A stretch of DNA of 5,267 nt from an uncultured Clostridia bacterium. Its GTDB lineage: Bacteria > Bacillota > Clostridia > UBA1381. Below the pieces are notes generated by a model. It saw only the letters and a list, made by a program, of their open reading frames with translations, did not search any database and was not told where the DNA came from. Below, in pieces: positions 1 to 5,267 of this stretch (position 1 is the first letter of the stretch; each line of letters starts with the position of its first letter). Position numbers and translations under genes: made by a program. Where the stretch lies: NCBI GenBank assembly GCA_944391265.1, contig CALXSX010000099.1, forward strand, positions 1 to 5,267. The letters are read 5' to 3'.

Positions 1-1066
1 ACTGACCTACTGACACTACCCTCCCCTTCATTTCTTCGTCATCATACCCGACCGGGACAACAACTACATCACCGATTTTTATGCTATCATCATCTGTTCT
101 GAACGAGTACGCGTGTGATGAAAACGGCAAAACAACGCCGCAGTACCTGTAAACCGTGTCGCAGTCAAACCTGTAACGCCATCTGCGTTCCTCTTTGTCA
201 AGAGCGGACATATATTCTTCCCTGCTGTCATAGCTTCGCGGATCAATACCGAACTCCTTTCCGTCAGGCACCTCCCTGCGCCATGCGTTGCTCCCCTCAT
301 ACGCATATTTGTCACACGTTTTTTCAACCTCAAGCTTGTAATCCTTTATCTGCTTTTCCCACGGCTCAATCTCTTCTGCTATCATTGGGTCGGTGTATTT
401 TTTTACAAGCGGCAAAAGCTGTTTTTCGACAAAATCTATTGTTTCAAGCTCCCTGTGGTTTTCAGAAAACAAAACAACATTATCCATCAGCCTGTTTATG
501 TACTTCCAGCTTCCCGCCGCACAGATGAGTCCGTCGCTGAAAATTAGGCGCGCCGTATCAGTCATTCCGAGCGTAATCGCCTGAACTACGAGCTGTGCAA
601 GACTTGACGCCGGCTCCGCGGCGTACCGTATCACCTTTTTTCTGAAATCCGGGTGACAGCCCATATATCTGAGCAGCTCCGGCTTGAAATTTTCCGGGAA
701 ATCATAAAGGCTGTCAATCGCGTTGTTCGTGAGAACAGCCCTTGAAAAAACGTCCTGGTCATCGTGCCCCAGAAACACGTCAAGGCACCACGACCACACC
801 TCGAAGCACAGCGGAATATCCTTTCTCGCAATTTTACGGAGAGCGTCGCGAAATTCAAACTCCCTTTTGTCCTTCTCATCGGGAAGAGTAACAGGCAGGT
901 CAAAGTTATCCTTTATCGCCTGGGAGTAGAGAAATTCACCCGATTCCGTAAGATAGTCTTCCGCCTTGGCGCCGCTGCCGGCACCACAGCTGCGGCAGGC
1001 GTCTGAATTATGGTGCCTCCCGCCCTTTTCACCGTCAAAATTGAATTTTCCTTCAAACAGCCTCAT
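1..1066 (-). CDS. Uncharacterised protein, N-terminal 355 residues (C-terminus beyond left edge)
   Basis: The frame is open without a stop from an ATG at 1064-1066 to the left edge. An AGGGGG ribosome binding site lies 7 bases before the ATG and a near-consensus promoter lies just upstream, so both start and reality are well supported. Visible parts: a short N-terminus beginning MRLFEGKFNF, then a CRSC pair at residues 24-27 (a half zinc-ribbon at most). A mostly helical, acidic/basic middle follows at about 65-250. The C-terminal part runs from about 270: the sequence DPRSYDSREEY at 275-285, an aromatic stretch with YRYCG at 306-310, and a valine-rich GDVVVVPVG at 332-340 followed by GRVVSVGQ. 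The last part resembles, from memory, the end of many clostridial hypothetical proteins, where a small beta-rich domain closes the chain; if so only a few dozen residues are missing. No signal peptide or membrane segment is seen. I assign no function. Confidence 0.85.
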   Translation of the reverse strand, partial: MRLFEGKFNFDGEKGGRHHNSDACRSCGAGSGAKAEDYLTESGEFLYSQAIKDNFDLPVTLPDEKDKREFEFRDALRKIARKDIPLCFEVWSWCLDVFLGHDDQDVFSRAVLTNNAIDSLYDFPENFKPELLRYMGCHPDFRKKVIRYAAEPASSLAQLVVQAITLGMTDTARLIFSDGLICAAGSWKYINRLMDNVVLFSENHRELETIDFVEKQLLPLVKKYTDPMIAEEIEPWEKQIKDYKLEVEKTCDKYAYEGSNAWRREVPDGKEFGIDPRSYDSREEYMSALDKEERRWRYRFDCDTVYRYCGVVLPFSSHAYSFRTDDDSIKIGDVVVVPVGYDDEEMKGRVVSVGQ

Positions 1067-1104
1067 TCTGAAGCCCCCTATCAGATATGTTGTTATCTGC
1101 GTAA

Positions 1105-1133
1105 ATTGTAACAAATTAATGAATAAATGTCAA
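1105..1133 (-). promoter_or_regulatory. Sigma-A type promoter of the left-hand uncharacterised gene
   Basis: Read on the minus strand, a perfect -35 box TTGACA (1128-1133) is separated by 17 bases from a -10 box TACAAT (1105-1110), one mismatch from consensus. Transcription would start near 1098, giving a leader of about 30 bases before the ATG at 1066. It lies downstream of the uxaC terminator, so the left-hand gene is a separate transcription unit expected to be strongly expressed unless a repressor acts; no clear operator is visible. Confidence 0.85.
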
Positions 1134-1171
1134 TACAGTCGTTATCAAAACATAGAACCTGACCGGTTTTT

Positions 1172-1207
1172 AAAAAAAGGCGCTGTAAAACCATGTTTCA
1201 CAGCGCC
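1172..1207 (-). terminator. Intrinsic terminator of uxaC
   Basis: On the minus strand, GGCGCTGT (1200-1207) pairs perfectly with ACAGCGCC (1179-1186). The stem continues through a G-U pair and AAAC/GTTT to a total of 13 base pairs closed by an ATG triloop. Seven T follow (1172-1178). It begins 20 bases after the uxaC stop codon. The plus-strand side has only four A after the hairpin, so it acts as a terminator in one direction only. Confidence 0.92.
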
Positions 1208-1227
1208 AAAATATCTGAATAAACATA

Positions 1228-2598
1228 TTAGCCGAAGTTAAAATACTCCTTCGCGTTTTGGTACGAGATACCCTTTACTATACACTCCAGCGCCTCTGCA
1301 TCATTTGGGTATTCACCCGCCTCAACCCACCTTCCGAGCAAGTTGCAAAGTATACGTCTGAAATACTCATGGCGCGGATAAGACACAAAGCTTCTTGAGT
1401 CGGTAAGCATTCCAACGAATTTACCGAGTACGCCGAGATTTGCAAGCGCCGTCATCTGCGCTTCCATGCCGTCGCGGTTATCGTTAAACCACCAGCCGGA
1501 ACCAAACTGTATTTTGCCCTTTACAGGACCGCGCTGAAAGTTTCCGAGCATTGTACCGAGCACATAGTTGTCTTTAGGATTAAGCGTATAAAGAATTGTT
1601 TTCGGAAGCGCATCATCCATTTCGAGGCTGTCCATAAACGCCGACAGCTTTTCCGCTATGCAAAGGTCGTTTATGCTGTCAAAGCCCGTGTCTGCGCCGA
1701 TAGACTCAAACATACGCGTATTGTTGTTTCTGAGTGCACCGATATGTATCTGCATGGTCCAGCCAAGCTTTGCATATTCCTTTGCGCACTCACGCAGGAC
1801 GGCAGTCCTGAATATGTCGGTCTCGGATTGTGTCAAGGGCGCGCCGCTCAGCTTCTTTTCAAAAACGGCTTTTGCATCTCCCTTTTCAAACGGAACATAT
1901 TCAAGCGAGTGATCGGAAAGCCGGCACCCGTTTTCATTAAAATACGCCATCCTTTCTCTTAACCACTTTATCAGAGCGTCATAGCTTGAAATGCCGTTGT
2001 CCTCCATATACGGCTCAAACGCCTGATTGTTAATATTTACAGCTTTATCCGGACGGAATGTCGGAAGCACATTCGTCTTAAACCCGTCTTTTTTCAGCTG
2101 TTTGTGAAATTCAAGGCTGTCTGCCGGATCGTCTGTCGTGCAGATGGTTTCGACATTTGATTTCAGAATAAGCGCTTTTGCAGAAAAATCGTCGCCCTTA
2201 AGCTTTTCGTTGCATATATCCCATATGCGCTTTGCGCTCTTTTTGCTGAGCGGCTCGTCTATTTCAAAATATCTTTTCAGCTCAAGCGCAGTCCAGTGAT
2301 AAAGCGGACTGCCGATAAGGTACGGCATAAGTTCGGCGAAGCCAAGCCATTTTTCATAGCCGTCGGCATCTCCCGTAATGTATCTTTCGTCAATCCCGAA
2401 GCTGCGCATCTGACGCCACTTGTAATGGTCTCCGCCCAAAAACAGGTCGTATGTATCTTTAAATTTATAATCGTCCGCAATCTGCTGCGGCGACAGGTGG
2501 CAGTGATAGTCAATTATAGGCATATCTTTCGCAAAATCGTAAAACAGCTTTTTTGCCGTTTCGTTTGTTAGCATGAAATTTTCGTTTATGATTCCCAT
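1228..2598 (-). CDS. uxaC: Uronate isomerase (glucuronate/galacturonate isomerase)
   Basis: This enzyme converts D-glucuronate to D-fructuronate and D-galacturonate to D-tagaturonate in the cytoplasm, the first step in catabolism of uronic acids from pectin and glucuronoxylan. The 456-residue product is full length for the family and belongs to the amidohydrolase-like TIM-barrel fold. Visible family blocks are IIDYHCHLSP (28-37, metal-binding HxH at 32 and 34), GGDHYKWRQMR (55-65), GSPLYHWTALEL (96-107), the block MQIHIGALRNNNTRMF (282-297) with H285, and GMLTDSRSF (396-404). I chose the ATG at 2596-2598 because AGGAGG lies 8 bases before it and the chain then starts just ahead of the conserved region. 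An ATG 16 codons upstream falls inside the -10 region of the predicted promoter. Usual partners (uxaB, uxuA, kdgK, kdgA, a uronate transporter) are not next to it; the gene appears monocistronic, with its own promoter and terminator. Confidence 0.97.
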   Translation of the reverse strand: MGIINENFMLTNETAKKLFYDFAKDMPIIDYHCHLSPQQIADDYKFKDTYDLFLGGDHYKWRQMRSFGIDERYITGDADGYEKWLGFAELMPYLIGSPLYHWTALELKRYFEIDEPLSKKSAKRIWDICNEKLKGDDFSAKALILKSNVETICTTDDPADSLEFHKQLKKDGFKTNVLPTFRPDKAVNINNQAFEPYMEDNGISSYDALIKWLRERMAYFNENGCRLSDHSLEYVPFEKGDAKAVFEKKLSGAPLTQSETDIFRTAVLRECAKEYAKLGWTMQIHIGALRNNNTRMFESIGADTGFDSINDLCIAEKLSAFMDSLEMDDALPKTILYTLNPKDNYVLGTMLGNFQRGPVKGKIQFGSGWWFNDNRDGMEAQMTALANLGVLGKFVGMLTDSRSFVSYPRHEYFRRILCNLLGRWVEAGEYPNDAEALECIVKGISYQNAKEYFNFG

Positions 2599-2606
2599 GT
2601 CCGTTT

Positions 2607-2612
2607 CCTCCT
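2607..2612 (-). promoter_or_regulatory. uxaC ribosome binding site, fixes the start at 2598
   Basis: The minus-strand sequence AGGAGG is a perfect Shine-Dalgarno core, 8 bases before the ATG at 2596-2598. The longer alternative start at 2646 has no such sequence and would lie at or before the transcription start. Confidence 0.9.
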
Positions 2613-2631
2613 GTAATACATCTTTTTTCCC

Positions 2632-2660
2632 ATTATAACACATCATATTTAAAAAAACAA
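2632..2660 (-). promoter_or_regulatory. Probable uxaC promoter
   Basis: On the minus strand a perfect -10 box TATAAT (2632-2637) carries the extended element TG one base upstream. Seventeen bases further is TTGTTT (2655-2660), which keeps the TTG of the -35 consensus but not the rest. An extended -10 commonly compensates for a weak -35. The start of transcription would be near 2625, leaving a leader of about 26 bases. Upstream lie two short dyads, CTCA/TGAG (2671-2683) and GTAT/ATAC (2684-2696), where a uronate-responsive regulator might bind, but the arms are only four bases and I do not call an operator. Confidence 0.65.
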
Positions 2661-2866
2661 TGCAAAATTTCTCAGTTTATGAGGTATTTTTTATACAAAC
2701 ACATATTGCCTCCCGACGCAAAAGGGAAAAATGTGAAAGAGCAAGGTTTTCCTTTACAAGCGATAAAGAATCTGTATCCGGGCACTCTCCGTCTGAGTTC
2801 TTTATATTCTTCAAGCTCTTACAACTTAAAATACAAAATACCAATCTGCTGTAAAAGTCTCTGAAC

Positions 2867-2885
2867 ACTTATTTTTTTAATAAGT
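2867..2885. repeat. Short perfect inverted repeat
   Basis: ACTTATT (2867-2873) and AATAAGT (2879-2885) form a perfect 7-base-pair dyad around a five-T spacer. The stem is almost all A-T, so it is a poor hairpin. It may be a protein-binding dyad, a leftover of a terminator, or chance in AT-rich DNA. Confidence 0.4.
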
Positions 2886-2902
2886 CAATCCTTATCATAG
2901 CC

Positions 2903-3145
2903 GTGACTATCGAACAAATCGTGAACGATTCATATAAGACGCCGGCACTTGAGTGGCAGGAGATATTGTATATAAGCCGGCAAATGCTCGTCGGCAATGT
3001 CAAAAGCCTTATGAAACGCGAATACATATTTCTAACGGATGAATTTCCGATATATTCTACTATATTATCTGAAATAAAGCAAGTAGATTTTAAAGCTTCT
3101 TCACATTTGCACAAAAGCATGCCCTCAGCTGCGGATAAGGATTGA
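2903..3145 (+). pseudogene. Orphan reading frame, possible 3' remnant of a lost gene
   Basis: The frame is open from just after a TAA at 2852-2854 to the TGA at 3143-3145; the only likely start codon near its beginning is GTG at 2903, giving 80 residues. No Shine-Dalgarno sequence precedes it and there is no ATG upstream in frame. The translation looks like real protein rather than noise: balanced acidic and basic residues, an amphipathic stretch ALEWQEILYISRQMLVGN, then TDEFPIYSTILSEIK. The antisense frame is by contrast rich in serine and cysteine. I do not recognise the family. The simplest reading is the C-terminal end of a gene whose 5' part has been lost, or an unexpressed frame; a small real gene is less likely without a ribosome binding site. 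Confidence 0.3.
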
Positions 3146-3324
3146 CTGCTTTTGTTCCGCGGCGTCAAGCCGATTGCAACAGGTCCTGCATGAACGCGCC
3201 GTGTAAATCAAGCTCTTTCTCCTGCGTTTTTCATACACTTGCAGCAACGATATTTTTCTATACCTTCCGCAGGCGAAAAGCAGTGTATTTATATAATAAT
3301 ATAAATAAATTGTTCTTTTATTTA

Positions 3325-3353
3325 AATACATCTGAGGTTTAGGATTATATAAT
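3325..3353 (+). promoter_or_regulatory. Possible promoter of the nagB-ROK gene
   Basis: A perfect -10 box TATAAT lies at 3348-3353. Seventeen bases upstream is AATACA (3325-3330), which matches only the ACA half of the -35 consensus. Transcription would begin near 3360, about 25 bases before the ATG at 3385 and after the alternative ATG at 3352. A weak -35 would fit activation by a regulator. A second TATAAT at 3292-3297 has no acceptable -35 partner. Confidence 0.45.
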
Positions 3354-3370
3354 GATATTAAGCATTGAAT

Positions 3371-3377
3371 GGGGAGG
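3371..3377 (+). promoter_or_regulatory. Ribosome binding site of the nagB-ROK gene, fixes the start at 3385
   Basis: GGGGAGG sits 7 bases before the ATG at 3385-3387. The in-frame ATG at 3352 overlaps the -10 box and has no comparable sequence before it. Starting at 3385 gives MKLILCEDYDELS, the usual beginning of NagB proteins. Confidence 0.9.
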
Positions 3378-3384
3378 ATTTTTT

Positions 3385-4989
3385 ATGAAGCTGATATTGT
3401 GTGAAGATTATGATGAGCTGTCAAGCAAAGCGGCGCAAATTGTAGCAGAGCAGCTAAAAGCCAAGCCTGACAGCGTGTTAGGGCTTGCCACAGGAGCGAC
3501 GCCGGTGGGAATGTACAGAATTCTCGTTCAGATGAACAGGAAAAAGGAAATTGATTTCAGCAAGGTGAAGTCTTTTAATCTTGACGAGTACTATCCCATA
3601 AGCGACGCCAACACTCAAAGCTATCATTATTTTATGAAAGAAAATCTATTTTCTAAAATTGATATTTTGCCCGAAAACACTCATATCTTAAACGGTCTTG
3701 CCGACGATCCGGAGGCTGAGTGCGAGCGATTTGAGGAAATGATTGAAAGCAGCGGCGGAATAGACCTGCAAGTGCTCGGCATTGGTCAAAACGGGCATAT
3801 AGGCTTTAACGAGCCAAGTGTTACGCTCAATTCCAAAACTCATCTGACCCCCCTGACGGAAAGCACAATAAATGCAAATTCAAGATTTTTTGAAAGGTAT
3901 GAAGACGTCCCGCGGCAGGCGCTGACAATGGGTATGGGCACTATTTTCAGAGCAAAAAAAATAATACTTCTTGCAAGCGGCGAAAACAAAAACAAAGTTG
4001 TTTCCGAGCTGATGAACAGCGATATAAACACAAGCGTTCCCGCAACAATGTTAAAGCTTCATCCGGATGTTACATTGATTTGCGATAAAACAGCTTACAT
4101 GAGCCAGTATCTCGGTGTAGATATCGGAGGTACGGAGATAAAGTTCGGAGTGGTTGACAGTTCGCACAAGCTTGTGCATAGGGAAAGCATTCAGACAAAC
4201 TGCACTAATGAGAAAAAGCTGATAGGTGATATTGCGGACAAATGCAGAGAAATAATGGAAAAATACCCTATTGCCCATATCGGTGTCGGAACACCCGGCA
4301 TTATTCATGACAACAAGGTGGCGGCGGTTAATTTACCGTTTAACAATACGGAACTTGAGAAAAAGCTCAGCTCGTATCTGGATATGCCGGTTAAGGTATC
4401 AAACGACGCCAACTGTGCGGCTCTCGGGGAGGCAGTGTGCGGCGCCGGGAAATCAGCAAAAAATATTATTATGATTACAATCGGAACGGGAATAGGCGGA
4501 GGAATAATAATCGGAGGGAAAATATACCAGGGCAGAGGGAACGCCGGGGAGATAGGGCATATGTGCATTCAAATCGGCGGAAAAGAATGTTCCTGCGGGC
4601 TCCGCGGCTGCTGGGAAAGATATGCTTCAGTAAGCGCACTTGTCGAAAATGCAGAAAAAGCGGCAAAAGACAATGTTGACAGCGTCCTGCACAGTATATA
4701 CAATAAAAACGGCGAACTGAACGGAAAGCTGATATTTGAAGCGCTTGAAAAAAAATGCCCCGCAGCCCAAGCAGTATTCAGTGAGTACCTGCATTATCTT
4801 GCTGCCGGAATAGACTCGCTTATCTTAATATTTGACCCGGATATGATAGTCCTTTCAGGAGGAATAACCGGCGCCGGAGATAAGCTGATAAATCCGCTCT
4901 TAAAGTATGTAAAGTCCGACATACCTATTAAGATTTCAAGCCTTAAAAGCGACGCCGGAATATACGGCGCCGCTTTAATGGGCGAATAA
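3385..4989 (+). CDS. nagB: Fusion: glucosamine-6-phosphate deaminase (NagB) + ROK family sugar kinase
   Basis: A single 534-residue cytoplasmic protein with two complete enzyme domains. Residues 1 to about 241 are NagB, which converts glucosamine 6-phosphate to fructose 6-phosphate and ammonia: phosphate-loop GLATGATP (33-40), NLDEYY (65-70, general-base Asp67), and GIGQNGHIGFNEP (132-144, His138 and Glu143), ending with SVPATMLKLHPDVTLI. The position of E. coli Asp141 is Asn136; Asn there is, as I recall, common in Firmicutes. Residues 242 to 534 are a ROK kinase: VDIGGT (245-250, ATP phosphate), NDAN (340-343, catalytic Asp341), TIGTGIGGG (365-373), GEIGH (388-392, sugar and zinc), the zinc signature with Cys402, Cys404 and Cys409, and VLSGG (489-493). 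Both domains have normal length and all key motifs, and no linker separates them. The kinase substrate is not readable from sequence; N-acetylglucosamine, glucosamine, N-acetylmannosamine or glucose are candidates. No terminator follows; a convergent gene overlaps its 3' end. Confidence 0.95.
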   Translation: MKLILCEDYDELSSKAAQIVAEQLKAKPDSVLGLATGATPVGMYRILVQMNRKKEIDFSKVKSFNLDEYYPISDANTQSYHYFMKENLFSKIDILPENTHILNGLADDPEAECERFEEMIESSGGIDLQVLGIGQNGHIGFNEPSVTLNSKTHLTPLTESTINANSRFFERYEDVPRQALTMGMGTIFRAKKIILLASGENKNKVVSELMNSDINTSVPATMLKLHPDVTLICDKTAYMSQYLGVDIGGTEIKFGVVDSSHKLVHRESIQTNCTNEKKLIGDIADKCREIMEKYPIAHIGVGTPGIIHDNKVAAVNLPFNNTELEKKLSSYLDMPVKVSNDANCAALGEAVCGAGKSAKNIIMITIGTGIGGGIIIGGKIYQGRGNAGEIGHMCIQIGGKECSCGLRGCWERYASVSALVENAEKAAKDNVDSVLHSIYNKNGELNGKLIFEALEKKCPAAQAVFSEYLHYLAAGIDSLILIFDPDMIVLSGGITGAGDKLINPLLKYVKSDIPIKISSLKSDAGIYGAALMGE

Positions 4990-5267
4990 ATTTCACAAGA
5001 GCCGTCTTTTTGATATAAAACAATTTTCAGACAACCGTCAATTAGTTTTACAACAAATTTATAGCTGCTTTCATCTTCTAAAAATACAGACATTCCCGCG
5101 CACTCATATTCATTTTCAGGTGAAAAATCCAGCATAGCAGAAGCACAAAAATGCATATCTTCCTGCCGCCTGCATACCATTGCGGGACTGCCGGTTAAAT
5201 CATCGGGGTTTAAATGCAGTCTGAGGCAGCCTTTCCGCTCTGTCAGGCTATAAAACCTTTCATGTGG
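4794..5267 (-). CDS. GH43 glycoside hydrolase (beta-xylosidase type), C-terminal part, truncated
   Basis: The frame enters from the right edge and stops at 4794-4796, giving 157 residues. The first ~90 residues (5267 down to about 5000) resemble the start of the concanavalin-like C-terminal domain of GH43 beta-xylosidases/arabinofuranosidases: HERFYSLTERKGCLRL, a PDDLTGSP segment, RRQEDMHF, and LDFSPENEYECAG followed by a hydrophobic strand and YKFVVK. In the family, roughly another 80-100 residues complete this beta-sandwich. Here the resemblance ends near DGSCEIY, and the frame continues for 196 bases antisense to the kinase end of the fusion gene. The kinase side is the intact one. The GH43 gene is therefore probably 3'-truncated by a deletion or rearrangement (or by a misassembly), and its encoded tail is accidental. 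The enzyme may be inactive or unstable; the catalytic five-blade propeller lies outside the window. Family call is from remembered consensus. Confidence 0.7.
   Translation of the reverse strand, partial: PHERFYSLTERKGCLRLHLNPDDLTGSPAMVCRRQEDMHFCASAMLDFSPENEYECAGMSVFLEDESSYKFVVKLIDGCLKIVLYQKDGSCEIYSPIKAAPYIPASLLRLEILIGMSDFTYFKSGFISLSPAPVIPPERTIISGSNIKISESIPAAR

Larger units (their letters stand above)
2661..3347. other. Divergent intergenic region between uxaC and the nagB-ROK fusion
   Basis: About 690 bases with no recognisable full gene. From 2661 to 2866 only short frames without ribosome binding sites or protein resemblance are seen on either strand. A small AT-rich inverted repeat lies at 2867-2885. 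An orphan frame follows at 2903-3145. From 3145 to 3284 the sequence could fold through several nested short stems. From about 3285 to 3347 it is strongly AT-rich and leads into the promoter of the next gene. The length and the orphan frame suggest a place where a gene has decayed or been lost; this is inference. Confidence 0.6.

Noticed and set aside
79..903. Other open frames within 1-1066 on both strands
   Set aside because: They are out of frame with the uninterrupted minus-strand frame that has a promoter, ribosome binding site and protein-like composition; their translations are arginine-, serine- and cysteine-rich shadows.
2599..2646. Longer uxaC start at 2646, adding 16 residues
   Set aside because: This ATG lies within the predicted promoter, has no ribosome binding site, and the extra residues are not family-like; the ATG at 2598 has AGGAGG at ideal distance.
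2671..2696. Two tiny dyads upstream of the uxaC promoter as a regulator operator
   Set aside because: Arms of only four bases are expected by chance in AT-rich DNA; no known GntR or LacI operator or cre consensus was matched.
2869..3168. Minus-strand frame of 99 residues opposite the orphan frame
   Set aside because: It has serine/cysteine-rich antisense-type composition, no ribosome binding site, and no recognisable motif.
3352..3384. Longer start of the nagB-ROK gene at 3352
   Set aside because: The ATG overlaps the -10 box and lacks a ribosome binding site, while the ATG at 3385 follows GGGGAGG and gives the usual NagB N-terminus.
4099..4101. Internal ATG at the NagB/ROK junction as a separate kinase start
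   Set aside because: It is a natural place for an ancestral start, but no Shine-Dalgarno sequence precedes it, so independent translation of the kinase is unlikely.
4990..5060. Terminator after the fusion gene
   Set aside because: GACGG/CCGTC-like pieces are present but do not form a hairpin followed by a T run in the plus direction; the sequence is GH43 coding on the other strand.

Overview
The window looks like a chromosomal segment of an anaerobic, plant- or mucus-sugar-using Firmicute, probably of the class Clostridia (gut or rumen Ruminococcaceae/Oscillospiraceae-like). This is inferred from the protein families (UxaC, a short Firmicutes-type NagB, a ROK sugar kinase, a GH43 beta-xylosidase-like C-terminus), the strong AGGAGG-type ribosome binding sites, the sigma-A type promoters and the moderate GC content with AT-rich gaps. 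No rRNA, tRNA, CRISPR array, insertion sequence or phage gene was seen.

Layout, left to right. (1) 1-1066, minus strand: the first 355 codons of an uncharacterised protein that runs off the left edge. It has its own near-consensus promoter (1105-1133) and ribosome binding site. (2) 1172-1207: a strong intrinsic terminator for the next gene. (3) 1228-2598, minus strand: a complete uxaC (glucuronate/galacturonate isomerase), apparently transcribed alone from a promoter at 2632-2660. (4) 2661-3347: about 690 bases between divergent genes. It holds one orphan reading frame (2903-3145) with protein-like composition but no ribosome binding site, a small inverted repeat, a possible folded region, and the AT-rich promoter zone of the next gene. 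(5) 3385-4989, plus strand: a single 534-residue polypeptide that joins a complete glucosamine-6-phosphate deaminase (NagB) to a complete ROK sugar kinase. (6) 4794-5267, minus strand: the C-terminal region of a GH43 glycoside hydrolase. It enters from the right edge, loses family resemblance exactly where the NagB-ROK gene ends, and reads on antisense into that gene for 196 bases.

Taken together, the genes suggest catabolism of plant or host polysaccharides: a xylosidase/arabinosidase-type enzyme releasing sugars, a uronate isomerase feeding the fructuronate/tagaturonate branch, and a kinase-deaminase fusion feeding amino sugars to fructose 6-phosphate. The genes do not form one operon; each has its own transcription signals or opposite direction. 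The two observations most worth following are the NagB-ROK fusion and the apparent rearrangement scar where it meets the truncated GH43 gene. No clear new defence or mobile system is present.
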